From positions 620,001-684,000 of the forward strand of contig JANEZZ010001900.1 of assembly GCA_026122225.1 (NCBI GenBank): a stretch of 64,000 nucleotides of DNA, written 5' to 3'. The notes beneath the pieces are model-generated. The model did not search any database and was not told where the DNA came from. It saw only the letters and a program-made list of their open reading frames with translations. This DNA is from Heloderma charlesbogerti (taxonomy: Eukaryota; Chordata; Lepidosauria; Squamata; Helodermatidae). Both the position numbers and the translations under genes were made by a program. This document shows, piece by piece, positions 44,266-56,019 of this stretch (position 1 is the first letter of the stretch; each line of letters begins with the position of its first letter).

Positions 44266-46409
44266 ATGTGTTACTTCTGTGTAGGGCGTCCATGCACTTC
44301 TGGCCCTGCATCCAATGTTGTGTGTGTTGGCTAATCCCACCCCCAAATATCTGAGCATTGTGTGTAGACATCTGAAAAGGGAAGCCTACATGCGAGCAGC
44401 TGTTCATACATCAACTTTCTTCTTCAGATGTACAGGTGTTGTGGAGCTAGGTGACATGTGAAGCCTGGCTTCTTCCCCTTCTTCATGTGGAGTAATATAT
44501 GAATGAACAGAGCTAGTGGCTGGCACCTTTCCAACTCCATTGTAGCTTGAGTGGTTCTTATCTTTAATAAAGAAGAAATATTTAACTAAGGCTGCAATCC
44601 TATGGAGTAAGCTCCACTGAATCCATCCATTGTGTTGTAAATCATAGTAATTTGGGAATGCATATGGGATTCATGTGTATCTGGGTTTTGGAACCTGAAT
44701 GGAATGCATGCCCTTGGCTCTCCAGCTCAGCACACTTCATGTCCTACCACATCAGGGGACTTTCTGTTTCGGCCTTTCTCTTATAGGGAAGTCATAAGGG
44801 CTTAACTACTATTTGTGTGGCTTGCAGACATGTCAAGGGATTTTTTTAAATTTTAATCCTAGGCATGCCCCCCACACACACACACCTCTATTTCCATATG
44901 GACCACAGTGCATCGGGGAAAAAGATTTGATCCTTCCTTCTCGAGCCATTATGCCAATGAAAATCACCCCCAGTGTTCCAATTAATAATTGAAAAAATTC
45001 TCCCATTGCTCTTTGATCACTGGTGGGGGCGGGGACAGCAGGGGGCAGGGTGGGATTCACATAACATGTAGTGCCCAAACATTGTGTTTTTATCATATAA
45101 AAATTAAATATTTCAAGACTGATTTTTAGTCCATGAGGGGAGAGAGAAAGTTAGGATATCAGTGTTTTCCTGTTTTTATTTGTTGGGTCAATGACAAATG
45201 CAGTTCAGTTAGCTGCAAATGCCAATCTAGTCAAGTATCACCTTTTGCTGTTCCCTCTTCCCTGCTAGATAGCTGCTAGAGGTCATAGTGATGGAGAAAT
45301 ATGATTTACTTCTTGGCAAACTACATTTCCCATGGGGTGCAGAGATTCTAGTGTATGAAAGACAAGAAAGATGAGTTTTTGACTTCTGAATGCTCAGAAG
45401 TCACTGAAGACTCAGACATTCTCAATAAGAGTATCTAAACTAACAGAATATCTATGTCACCTTTTTTTCCACTCAGAAATAAACTTTCAGTATATGAGCA
45501 TTTTTTTGATAGAATGTATTATTTGCCCCTTTCCTTGGCCATATTGACTCATATAATACCAAGGGAAGCAAGTGAAATTTGCTTTAAATATGGCAGTAGA
45601 GAAAAACTGAGATTTTCAAAATCTGATTTTTTTTTTATAGATTGTGTGAGATGGACTGCTCCAAAAAGTCTCAGCAAGAGCATTGTGAAGTGTCTGATGA
45701 TCTATCAGTCTTGTTTAGGCAGTTTGAGTGCTTGAGTTTCCACAGCTAGCAGCCTGGGATCTTATATTCTAGTAAAGACCAGGATATATGAATTCCTTAA
45801 GTGGTTAAACTATGTGTTTCAGCAAAGGCAGCTGCTTCTCTTGGACACAATCCAGGTAAAGCTAAGTATGGCATTTTGGGTGCATAATAGTTATTTTTCC
45901 TTTCACTCTCTCAGACATTCTTTCATCCACACCCATACATACATGCATGCACATATCACTCCCACAAAGACCAGTAGATCACTGTAGTTCTGACAGTGCT
46001 GCTACTTTCTATTCAGCCCTCTCTACTAGCAACCCCATCTGCCCATACGTCTCATGTGCTGACTGTCTTTAAACTCCTAGCAGTTGGAATGTTCATAAAC
46101 ATTCCACAATACCTCAGCAATTGAGCCAATGGCTAGAGAGGGCTCATCTTGACAATACATTGAAGATAGAGCTCTTACAACCAATAGCTATGAAGTTTCA
46201 AAGACTGCAGTCTGAATTTACATCAGTTTCAGGGAGGGGGTGGCTGGATCATAGCATGGCTGACTCGGGAATGCTGGGAGTTGTAGGGCTTTTTCCTGTT
46301 GAAACATGCATAGGACTGCATCCTTAGAATCTGTTCAGATCAACATGTAAAAGTTGGGGGCAGGGCCAAAGGGCATGAACCCAATCTCTCCCCTCCTCCA
46401 TGCATTGAT
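44266..46409. other. Unique sequence with a partial type A/B MITE
   Basis: No gene. The tail of a type B MITE is visible at about 46258-46325 (GGGAATGCTGGGAGTTGTAG to TGCATAGGACTGCATCC). Bases 44588-44640 resemble a half copy of type A. Confidence 0.45.
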
Positions 46410-46455
<46 letters not shown>

Positions 46456-46500
46456 TTTCTGTACGTACATACGTACGTACGTATGTACGTACGTACATGT
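46410..46500. repeat. (TTCT)n and (GTAC)n microsatellites
   Basis: About twelve TTCT units (46410-46460) followed directly by about ten GTAC/GTAT units (46461-46500). The GTAC tract is self-complementary. It abuts the 3' end of the L2 fragment. Confidence 0.95.
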
Positions 46501-47385
46501 ATGTATTACATTTAAATACTGCCCAACAGCCGAGGCTGTCTGGCCGGTTCACAACAATTGAAACCATAAAATACAACATCATAAAACATAATATAAGACT
46601 GTGAAAGTTTAAAAGTAGCATGTAAAACCAAAGTAAAACTCAACAGCAGTTACAACCCAGGGAAAGCCTGGGTGAAAAGGTAAATTTTTTTGGAGGAGCT
46701 TGAAAGATGCCACATTTTCTGCCTCCCAAACTGCATGGGGAGGGTGGGTGCCACTACAGAGAATGCCCACTATTGGGGTTCTTAATGGCGACATCCTGTT
46801 TATTTTGGAATGACCAGCAAGGCCTCCTCTGATGAACTTAGATGTCACCTGGGTATATACAAGGGAAGGTGGTCTGCTAGGTATCCTGGTTCCAAGTTGT
46901 TTAGGGCTTTAATAACATAACCTTGTATGTGGCTCAGTAGCTAATAGGCAGCCAGTGCAGTTCTTTTAACACAGATGTGAGCATAGCTAAGTGTCCCAGC
47001 GAGTACCCTAGCAGCTGCATTCTGCATTAGTTGCAGTTTCTGAACCATATATGAAGGTAGCCCCACATAGAGTGCATTGCAGTAGTCTAATCATGCGGTT
47101 ACCAGTGCATGGATCACCATGGCTAGGCTATCCTTATCCAGGAACAGGCATAGTTGGTGTACCAACTGGAGTTGGTAATGGGCGCTCCAGGCCACAGAGG
47201 CTACTGGGACCTACAATGACAAAGATGGATCCAGGAGCACCTCCAAACTACGGATCTGCTCCTTCAGAGGGAGTGCAACCCCATTTAGAATAAGCAAACA
47301 CCCCAATTCCCAGACCTGGGAACTGCCAACCCATAGGATCTCTGTCTTATCAGGATTCAGCCTCCGTTTAAAACATCTTGTGTAA
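46501..47385 (-). mobile_element. L2-clade LINE, 5'-truncated
   Basis: On the minus strand: 3' tail next to the microsatellite, then CTGGCCGGTTCACAACAATTG-type 3' UTR, then decayed ORF2 C-terminal sequence. The stretch around 46960-47110 reads against CTGCATTCTGCATTAGTTGCAG and GCCCCACATAGAGTGCATTGCAG, the standard L2 segment also seen at 6110-6180 and 50880-50960. It ends in sequence equivalent to the RT core. Many stops. Confidence 0.85.
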
Positions 47386-48739
47386 AGAGGAGAAAGAAGA
47401 TATGTTGCTGGAGGACTAAGGACCTAAGTATTCCCCTTAGCCAGTCCTATTGCTTTAGTCTGTTCATAAGAGCATGGTATCAAAGAATTAAAAACACCCT
47501 ATTAGCTGAGAGGCAGAAAACAGGAAGACTTTTTATATCATCTGGGAAATTCCTTCCTCCTCTCAGCCTAACATGTCTATCTTTGAAGCTCAGTTAGAGA
47601 AGCAAAGGAAGTATGTTGACTCTTCCCCCACCTCTAAGCTGATTTATAATGTTCCCAGCCAAAAAGACAATATATATGATGGATGTGCTCTTTAATTAGA
47701 CTGTCATAAATGCTGTAATTACAGCTACTAAGGCACTTTTATGTCTGCATACATAAGCAATTTCAGAATTGTCACTCTAACTCTGCAAGGAAATGACTTA
47801 GTTACCAAAACTTGTTTTGTATTTGCTGGATTTTAAAAACACCCCCCCTCCCAATAATGGCTTAGAAATAATATATTTTGTAAAGGATCCTGCTTTTAAT
47901 GTAAAAGAGAGGAGCAGTCACTTTGTGGCAGTGTTTATTTTTCTTATCAATCACTTTTTAAAATATCAGATATGTTGAAACTGTTCCTTTTCAGAAATAT
48001 AATTATCTACGCTATTTCTTTCCTAGCATACCCATCTGAATAACAATGAGGATCTAAGAGCAATTGGCTTCTACCACCTGCAAGTAATGCCAGCAATTCT
48101 GAAGTGTTTGCTGCCTCTTCTCATGATCTGTTAGTAAACTGTACATGCTTATTATGGGGAATTAAATCAATTTATTCTTTCTTGGACCCATGCTGCATCT
48201 TCAGCTGTTATCTAGAATTGATAGTGAATCAAGATGTTTTCCACATAAAGCATTCAAGTAGGAAGATTTGCTTCGAGTCAATGGAAAACTGACATAAAAC
48301 AATAAAAGGCTTTAAGGTTAAAATAATGTAACTGTGAGAAACCAATTTACATTTTCTTCTTTGCTCTCTTTCTTATATTTGACTAGAAATACTTTATACC
48401 AAATTCTTGAACTGTACAAAACAAAATTGCCAAAGGATCGAAGTCTCTCAACTAGTCTTATATACATTCATTCACTATACTACATGTAAAGTTCTCAAAT
48501 GAATTTTAACAGCAAGAGTGATAATATTTGTGTAGGATCCTTTTTGGGAAAGGAGAGTGTGACGTATCACCTTTCCCCCGCTGGTGACTATTATAATATC
48601 ACCACTCCTCATAAATATCATTGAAACACCAAGTACTGATTCTGGCTCTAAAATTTCAGTAATTCAATAATCTCTCAACCTCTTCCTTGAGGCAATACCA
48701 TAGAGCATGTTTGTGTGGAAGGAACACATCAACTCTAAC
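47386..48739. other. Unique sequence, candidate conserved non-coding DNA
   Basis: No repeat family is recognised. Bases 47870-48290 are complex, AT-rich and free of repeats, the kind of sequence often conserved between species, but conservation cannot be judged here. Confidence 0.35.
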
Positions 48740-49078
48740 CTAAGCAATACGGATGTTGGAGAATTCCACAGCGGACTCAAATGAGGCTGGATTCTTTGGA
48801 ATCCGGCCTCTGTAATCCATGGCAGAACGGATCACTTACCTCCGCTGCAGGAGGATTGGAGGTGGAATGGCACACCGGCTCCAGATCGCTGGTGATATGG
48901 TAATGGCGGCTGCCATTACCGTATCGCCAGCACTCAGGAACCAATGTATGGCTCCACTGAATCCTCCTGGAGTGGAACTGCTCCGGAGGATTCCAAGGGG
49001 GAGGAATGGATCACCTCCCCCCAGGCAGATTCCCCACTGGATCGGAAGGTGGGGAATCTGTACATCCCTACTAAGCAA
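48740..49078. mobile_element. Palindrome-rich hAT-like element E7 (short)
   Basis: The element is 48748-49070 (323 bp) with a perfect 8-bp duplication CTAAGCAA (48740-48747 and 49071-49078). Left end TACGGATGTTGGAGAATTCC (one change from TAGGGATG); right end on the other strand TAGGGATGTACAGATTCC. One central palindrome, TGATATGGTAATGGCGGC and its complement, occupies 48891-48936. A minus-strand donor lies at 48834-48839. The GATAGGCTA palindromes are absent, so this is a small deletion derivative or sub-family. Confidence 0.9.
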
Positions 49079-49752
49079 CCACTTTATTAGGATACTGCCA
49101 CCACGCTGGAGAGAACCTTCAATTTCTCTGTGTGGGTGTAGATTCATAGATCATGGCTTACTTTTTTCCTTGATTCATCTAACCCCTTTACTGGTAACAA
49201 ATGAAACCAAGAATGGTGTAGTTTGCAAGAACAAATTAAAAATGAAACTTTATTTACATGGTATAAGATGTTTCAATGCAGTTTGAGTTTTATGTGGTAA
49301 AAAGTCTTGTTTCAAGTTTTTTATACTTTACCCTTCTAATAATAATAATAATACATCAAAATAATAAATATACCTCCCTCCACCTCCCAAGGAAATCTAA
49401 CCACTTCCAAAGCTAGAGCCCATGCCCTAATCCTACCCCTTAGAAAGCCAATCCCTATCTCCCCTCTAAAGAAAACCAAGTGCCTGTTATTCCCTCTATT
49501 TCCCAACTGAAAAAGCCAATCAGGAGACACTGTTTAAATCTGAACATTCTAACACCTCCCATCTACTCACCATAGCCTTTAAGAGAAAGGATATATTAGA
49601 ACACATCAAGCAAGCAAGCAAACACCAAAATATACAATTAAACAACAAAACAAAATACCATTTCATCACAGAGAGCATTGTTGGACGTACTTTCTGGGAG
49701 ACTGAAATGTTCATTGCCAGATAACATCAGAGCTAAATAGCAAAGGTTTTAC
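49079..49752. other. Unique sequence, no gene seen
   Basis: AAT repeat at 49339-49351 and a pyrimidine-rich stretch at 49370-49510. No coding signal. Confidence 0.4.
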
Positions 49753-49890
49753 GGATTTATTTATTTATTTATTTCTATACTGCCCAATAGCTGAAGCTCT
49801 CTGTGCGGTTCACAGAAATTAAAACCAAACGGCACACAGTAAAACAATATAAAATATATAGAACATTAAAACCACATTATAACAATACAA

Positions 49891-50425
49891 CTAGATGTCA
49901 GGGTGGACACTGAGCCCATAGAACCTCAGAGCAGTTCTGATTCTGAGGAAGAACAGCCGTCTGTGGTAGAGGAGTGCGCTCATCCCTCCCAGGCCCTGCA
50001 GCTGGCAGAGATTCCTCCTGCTGGCATTCCAGACATAGATAGCGGTCCTGGGAGTGAAAGAGCACGGGAGGAAGGCTGGCTGGCTGCTCGACACAGACGC
50101 AATGAGCGACGAGCTATGGAGGGTGCGAAAAGGAGGCGTAGCGCCCATTTGGCGCGCAAGCAACGGTCGCGTCCAGAGGACCCAAGGGAAAAGGGGAGGG
50201 ACTCTCCCTAGCCCATAAGTTCAGGGTCTGCAAGTGATTCTCGTTCAAATGGGGACCAACTGTTTCCAACCTGGGGCATAGGTTACTCTGCTGTTCATAG
50301 CTTAGTCGCTGGTGATAGAGTTATTAAGTTGTAAAAAGAATAAAGCCTTGAAAAGAATCCTTTGTGTCTGGAGTTGGCTACTGGAGTAGACTGAAAGAGG
50401 CCAGCTAGCGTCCCCTGACACTACA
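49891..50425. mobile_element. Solo LTR with TGTCAGGG/CCCTGACA ends
   Basis: The LTR is 49896-50420 (525 bp). It starts TGTCAGGGTGG and ends GTCCCCTGACA, with 8-bp inverted ends and 5-bp flanks CTAGA/CTACA (one mismatch), as expected for LTR retroelements. A polyadenylation signal AATAAA lies at 50339-50344, about 75 bases before the end, fitting an R/U5 boundary on the plus strand. No internal retroviral-type genes are present, so it is a solo LTR left by recombination. The family is not identified. Confidence 0.85.
49903..50211 (+). other. Open frame inside the LTR, acidic then basic
   Basis: A 102-codon frame begins 7 bases into the LTR. Its first half is acidic (SSSDSEEEQPSVVEE) and its second half is strongly basic (RHRRNERRAMEGAKRRR, HLARKQRSR). 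It ends with TAG at 50209. It could be coincidental in a CpG-rich LTR, or the 3' end of an ORF that overlaps the LTR in the full element. No family is recognised. Confidence 0.3.
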
Positions 50426-50502
50426 ATAAAACCTAGCAGCAGTGCAGGAATTTAAAATACAGATTTTAAACAGCAAAGCTAAAAGTATAGAAAGCCAAAA
50501 TG

Positions 50503-51546
50503 CTAAAATGCCTGGGAAAATAAAAAGGTCTTCACCTGGCGCCGAAAGGAATACAATGTAGGTGCCAGGCAAACCTCACTAGGGAGCTCATTCCACAGCT
50601 GGGGTGCCACAGCAAAAAAAGCCCTCCTCCTAGTAGCCACCCGCCTCACTTCCTTAGGCAAGGGCTCATGGAGAAGGGCCGCTGATGATGATCTTAAGGT
50701 CCAGGCATGCACATATGGGAGGAGGCGATCCTTCAGATAACCTGGCCCCAAGCCATTAAGGGCTTTAAATGTTAATACCGCACTTTGAATCAGGTCCGGA
50801 AATGGACTGGCAGCCAGTGCAGCTGGAAAAGTACTGGCGTAATATGAGCTCACAGGCCAGTCCCTGTTAACAATCTTGCTGCCCTATTTTGGACCAGCTG
50901 AAGTTTCTGGACCATTTTCAAAGGCAGCCCCACATATAACACATTGCAGTAATCCAGACGAGAAGTTATCAGTTATCAGAGCATGGAAAACTGTAGCTAG
51001 GCTATCTCTGTCCAGATAAGGGCATAGTTGGTATACCAGCCTAAGCTGAGAAAAAGTGCTCTGTGCCACTGAGTTCACCTGTGCTTCAAGTGACAGTTCT
51101 GGATCCAAGAGCACCCCCAAAGTATGATCATGATCCCTTAGGGGGAGTGCAACCCCCTCCAGAACAGGTTGAATATCACCTAGCTGGGCAGACGAACCAC
51201 CCACTAACAGTACCTCCATCTTGTCTGGATTGAGTTTCAGTTTACTGGCCCTCATCCAGTCTATTATGGTGCCCAGGCACTGATTCAGAACAGCCACTGC
51301 CTCACCTGGGTTTGATGAGAAAGAGAGGTAGAGGTGGGTGTCATCCGCATATTGATGGCACCTCAGCCCACACTTCCGGATAACCTCCCCAAGTGGTTTC
51401 ATGTAGATGTTAAACAGCATGAGGGATAAAATAGAGCCCTGTAGAACCCCATGGCACAATTGCCATAGCACAGGGCAATAATCCCCCAACACCGCCTTCT
51501 GGAATTGGCCATCCAAGTTGGAGCGGAACCACTGCGTGGGTTTCAA
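50503..51546 (-). pseudogene. L2 ORF2, reverse transcriptase core and C-terminus (broken)
   Basis: Two frames make up the gene remnant. 50884-51546 (minus) carries GVLQGSILSLMLFNIYM, CHQYADDTHLYLSF (intact YADD), LKLNPDKMEVLLVG and LGVLLDPELSLEAQV. 50503-50853 (minus) carries AVLTFKALNGLGPGYLKDRL, FFAVAPQLWNELPSEV and FRRQVKTFLFSQAF, the C-terminus. A frameshift and stops separate them near 50854-50930, where the SRLDYCN-type segment is damaged. The RT motifs fit L2 better than CR1. Confidence 0.9.
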
Positions 51547-54388
51547 ATAGTCTTAGATTTAAATCTGTAACAACATCCACTAGGAAACAAGTATTGAGTT
51601 AAGACTACCAAGGTATAGAACAGCTTGATTACATATTAATATTCATTCTGGCCTTTCCACAAGCCAGGAAACCAAGGGCCACTGGGAAGAACATCATGGC
51701 AAAGGTGAGATCAATCTGCCCCAATCCATCAGCCAGTGAAAAAGCAGCTTCTCCAGTGCTTGCTTTCCTCTTCCCTCCCCATTCCTTTTTCTTTTTGTGT
51801 TGTGTCTATTAGATTGTGAGCACACAGGGACTGTCTTATCTTTTAATATCCATTTTACTTGATTTACAGTGCAATCCTATGAATGTCTTTTCAGAAGTAA
51901 GTCCTATGCAGGTCAATAGGTCTTAATCCCAGGCAAATGCATATAGGATTGAAACCTTAATTGAACTGAATGTGACTGCACTGTCCTCTTTGCCTGACCA
52001 CACAATGAGCCCCACGCAAATGTTTTTTCCTAGTCTCAAGGTCCTACACTAAGGAACAAAGATGGATGTGAAGTCAGACAAATACCCCCTTCCCCCAGTC
52101 TGTGCAAAAAAGAAGCTAGTGAAAAGTAGCAAAATGTGTTACTTGTATGCACTGATTAGGGACTGTTTTGTAGTTCTTATTACTTTGCATTCTGAACCAG
52201 CATATTATGAACACATAATGTGTTCTGATTGGTTCTAGGATTATAGAAAGCGGCTTTCTTGCCATCTAATTTCATCCCAAATGAGATTGAATTAATTCTT
52301 AGATTCTTTGGTAAAGAACCCATTAGAGGTCTCATTCTTTTAGATCTAAATTAAAATATTATTTCAATTCATCAGTGAGAGTTATGCTCAGTGATTGATT
52401 TTATCAACTGATGCTGATGATACATCTCAGAGAATCATCTAAAAACGTTCTGCTTTCAAATGAAACAAAATCAGTCAGCTAGAGATGCAAGATGTGCAGC
52501 TGTGTTGTAAGAAAAAAAGGCAACGTATAGGATTTGCAAGGACATAAAAAGCGGGTCTAGATTTTAGATCCATCCTGTAGAAATTGAGCTGGGGCTGTGT
52601 GGCTTGCTTATTAAAAAAAAAAAAAAGTAGGAGGGGCTAAATATAGGGGTGAGGTTAGGGAATCAGACTTATGGATTTCATGAAGGATGGCCATATTTTT
52701 CCTGCCATCTATCAAACACTGAGACAGTGTTTCCAAGTTCAACATGTTTTTGGATTGGCCTGCTAGCTTATATATTATGTCATATAAATAAACTGTCTCT
52801 ATATCTATATGCAAAGGATTCTGTTTAGTGATGTACTATAAGGAAACCGCCTTCATTTTACATACTCATAAATGTTGTTAATATTAAAGCAAATCACTTG
52901 TAGGCATTGACAGGATAATAGTTTCCAAAATAAACAGGTCTCCCCTATATACTCACTCTTAATTAATGTCTGTGTTTTGGGATCTTCTTTTATGGTTCCT
53001 TGATTGGCAGTAAGATTGCTGGACTCGCTAAACCTTTTATTATATTGTTGGTGGATAGATCGCATTGTAGCAAATCATAAGTCAACCTTCAATCATGGTA
53101 GATTATATTCACACAGAAACCAATACAGAAGTCGAATTCTTCTGCCCTTTTAAGTCTTGTAAAAAAGGCAATACAAACATTATGCTTAGCTCAAAAATTC
53201 CCAGTGGGGTGGAATTTTCAAGGAAAGTTTGAAAAGGATTGGCACTATCAAATCAAATGAACAATATTAATATATGAGTAGTAGCTGACTTCTTAAGATA
53301 CATTGGAACTAGCGCTCCCATTGTGTCAGGGCCGATAAATCTCCTGCAGCACCACCTCTTTTCAGCAAGCAGGAGAAATCTGAGTTAGTAACTCTGGCAG
53401 AAAAACAAACCCGTTGCCAATTATAAATAGACACACCATTCCTACCACTTTATTTTAATGACTTTGGTGTGCTGTGCTAATCCTGGGCAGCAAGGCAGAC
53501 AGCGCTGATGAATGGCTCATGAAGTGCGATCTCTGATAGGATGATGAAGGGCTACTTTTCCTCCCTATGGCAACAGGGTGCCTTTTCATCTCTTCTCCTG
53601 TTCTCTGTTCATTGTTTACCTCTGGCATCATCAGTCACTAGGCACAGTACAGTTTACAAATGCTGTTGCGGCTGGTGGGCGGGAAGAGAATAGGAGAGCC
53701 AATAATGTAAAATCTATCACATGCCAGGCAGGCTGCAGCTTGAAACGTCTATTCAAGTACCTGACAGAGGCTGATCCATGGCATAGATAACATTTTAATT
53801 ATAAAAGATAGATTCTTTTTTCTCATGCTACTTACTCAGAGCAAGTAATTCTTTTCCAGTCTTGTCCTTTGTCTAGGTAGAGGTGCCCCAGCTTCCAAGA
53901 GCTGGTGAAGACCAAATCAATTATATCTGGCTCTTTAGGCTACAGAAAATGCATACAGGGATTGATAGTGGGATATATCATAGCAACACTTGACATTTAG
54001 ATCAGCTTGTGCTGAATAGCACCCAAATGGAAACTTAGCAGCTGAATGACCAACTTTGCTTTAAAAGGAAAATGTGATCATCTAAGGAAGAAAGGGGACA
54101 CCATTAATGGTGTTGTTTGTCAGAAACTGCACAAAGTTTGTTTGTTTTTGAGAGGAAACACCACAATGCACTAAGCCTGGGGTCTCCAACATGGTACCCA
54201 TGGCACCACTGTTCCCACAGACGTCTCTCTTGGCTCTCACCAGGTTCACTACCTGTAATGTGTGGCCTCTGTGAAGCTATAATGTATCTGAGTAGGCCTG
54301 AGGCCTTGCTTTGTTACTGTTAAAGGCTTGTGTAGTAGCTGCTTAGCAATATTCTGAAGGGGGAGTCTGAGCCTGACAGGGGAGTCTG
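51547..54388. other. Unique sequence with one type A MITE; candidate conserved non-coding DNA
   Basis: A type A MITE lies at 51866-51962 (TTTACAGTGCAATCCTATG to GCATATAGGATTGAAACC). Bases 53300-53800 are complex and repeat-free, with words such as CCAATTATAAATAGACAC; this is a candidate conserved element, not proven. 54170-54300 resembles a decayed hAT end (GGGGTCTCCAACATGGTACC). Confidence 0.4.
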
Positions 54389-54546
54389 TCAGGAAGAGTC
54401 TGACTCAAGAGTTGCCTGAGGAGGTGTCTTCAAGCAAGGCTAGGGAGCCTGAAGAGGAAGAGCAGCTACCAGACCTGGAGGCCAAGCTGCGAGCATGTGA
54501 GGCAGAAGCTAAAGAAGGTCACAAGAGGGGAGAGGAAGACTCGAGG
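54389..54546 (+). other. Acidic reading, possible LTR or gene fragment
   Basis: Beginning at TGTCAGGAAGAG, one frame stays open and reads SLTQELPEEVSSSKAREPEE then EEQLPDLEAKLRACEAEAKE before the next element interrupts it. The start and the acidic composition recall the LTR at 49896, and a few in-frame codons may continue after 55968 (EQPLEERAEA then stop). The relationship is a guess. Confidence 0.2.
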
Positions 54547-55283
54547 GGCCAATCTACATTGTGCCTGCCATTGCAATGAAGTCGGTGCACTCGGGTTAAA
54601 TGCACTTGCATTAAAACGTGATTATCCACACTCATCCTCTTTCCCCATTCCAGTATCTCCTCGAATGAACAAGCACAGTTCACACTCCGGTGCTGTGCTG
54701 TTTTCCTGCTTTCAAGGAAGGCTGCTGTCATTGGAGGCCAGAGCGAGAGGCTGGGGGGTGTCTGCCGAGGCTCTTTTCCTGCACCAGCCCTTGACAGCTG
54801 GCACAAGGAAGAGGGGCAGGCAAGCCCAGGCAAGCGTAAATTTTTTCGCAGTCCCCTCCATGCTTGCAACAAGGAAAGAAACACACACACATAGCAGGCA
54901 GTCAGCACTATTCACGGACTAACATCAATAAAAATGTCTGCCGCTGATGAGATGACATTAAAATTGTTCATGGGCATTTTTATCAATGTTAGTCCATGGA
55001 CACTGAGGACTGTCTGCCTGGATATGTGTGTGTTTTTCTTTCTGTGCAGGGAGCATGGATGGGACTGTGAAGACATTTACACTTGCCTGGGCTTGCTCGG
55101 GCAAATGTACGGAGCAATCAGGCTGGAGAAGCTATGATTCTTCGAAGATTTGCTTCTTTGAAGATTTGAAGATAATGCCTTAATTAAAAAAAGAAGAAGA
55201 AGCCAAATCAGGGGATAGAAGGAGGTAAAACGTAGTGTCATTTGAAGGGATAGAACAAACCCCTGCTTGATGCAGGAAGCCTG

Positions 55284-55366
55284 ATTCCCAGGCGGTCTCC
55301 CATCCAAGTACTGACCAGGGCTGACCCTGCTGAGCTTTCGAGATCAGACAAGTGCGTGCACATCCA
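55284..55366 (-). repeat. 5S rRNA-derived segment
   Basis: Read on the minus strand, the segment matches the central and 3' part of vertebrate 5S rRNA: TGATCTCGAAAGCTCAGCAG, then TACTTGGATGGGAGACCGCC and TGGGAAT. By eye it differs from 5S at only a few positions over about 60 bases. It lacks the 5' third, so it is a pseudogene or the head of a 5S-derived SINE, not a functional gene. Confidence 0.82.
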
Positions 55367-55677
55367 GCCCTCTGCTGGTTGGTGATAAAACTTCCAGTGC
55401 TGAGGAAGCTATGCTAGCCTATTAGTAGCCGGAAGACGGCATGGGGACATTGAGAGCTGTGATTGGACAGGAGGGAAAGACAAACCCCGCCGTATATGGG
55501 CAGGTGTGGGAGGGGACTACGACCTTATATGGTGATGAACACGGAAAAGCAGAGCACATGAATGGGAAATACCGGAATATCAGGGTATTGAAAGTGATAG
55601 CAGGGAAGTGGGAAATTGCAGTTCCAATATGAACCAGGGATGGCATAATGTGAAAGACAGGCAACGAAAGCTCATTA

Positions 55678-55914
55678 GAAGTGTAAAAATTTTTATTTTC
55701 CCAGGCATTTTAGCATTTTAGCTTTCTAAATTTTTATCTTTGCTGTTTTAAATCTGTATTTTAAACTCCTGCACTGCTGCTAGGTTTTATTGTGGTTGTA
55801 TTGTTATATTGTGGTTTTAATGTTCTATATATTTTAAATTGTTTTATTGTGTGTTGTTTGGTTTTAATTTTTGTGAACCGCCCAGATAGCTTTGGCTGTT
55901 GGGCAGTATAGAAA

Positions 55915-55945
<31 letters not shown>

Positions 55946-55958
55946 AAATGGAAGTGTA
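55678..55958 (+). mobile_element. L2 3' end with target duplication
   Basis: The fragment is about 55686-55950, plus strand, ending in (AAAT)n at 55912-55945. It is flanked by GAAGTGTA (55678-55685) and GAAGTGTA (55951-55958). It is the same 3' UTR as in the element at 49753. Removing it restores the right end of the surrounding element. Confidence 0.8.
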
Positions 55959-56019
55959 GATCGGCCTGAGCAGCCTTTGGAGGAAAGAGCTGAAGCCTGA
56001 GTGTCAGCTGGTGGTGGCA

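Larger units (their letters stand above)
49753..51546 (-). mobile_element. L2-clade LINE, 5'-truncated, with a solo LTR inside
   Basis: On the minus strand the 3' tail is TTTATTTATTTATTTCTATAC (49757-49777), followed by the 3' UTR (TGCGGTTCACAGAAATTAAAA), the LTR at 49896-50420 and then ORF2. The 3' UTR matches the plus-strand fragment at 55686-55946. The empty site can be read from that fragment. Confidence 0.9.
54547..55968. mobile_element. Element with GGCCRATCTACAYTT ends and an internal inverted repeat
   Basis: Left end GGCCAATCTACATTGTGCC; right end on the other strand GGCCGATCTACACTTCC. Inside, 54823-54940 and 54962-55104 form an inverted repeat of about 120 bp (left AAGCCCAGGCAAGCGTAAAT, right complement AAGCCCAGGCAAGTGTAAAT; both contain GGACTAACATBRATAAAAATG). 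A 5S-derived segment (55284-55366) and an L2 3' end (55686-55950) are embedded. The ends are hAT-like, but no clean target duplication could be assigned. Confidence 0.6.

Noticed and set aside
54497..54922. 141- and 129-codon frames on both strands
   Set aside because: They cover the left part of a terminal-inverted-repeat element; both strands are open because of high GC and there is no recognisable domain.
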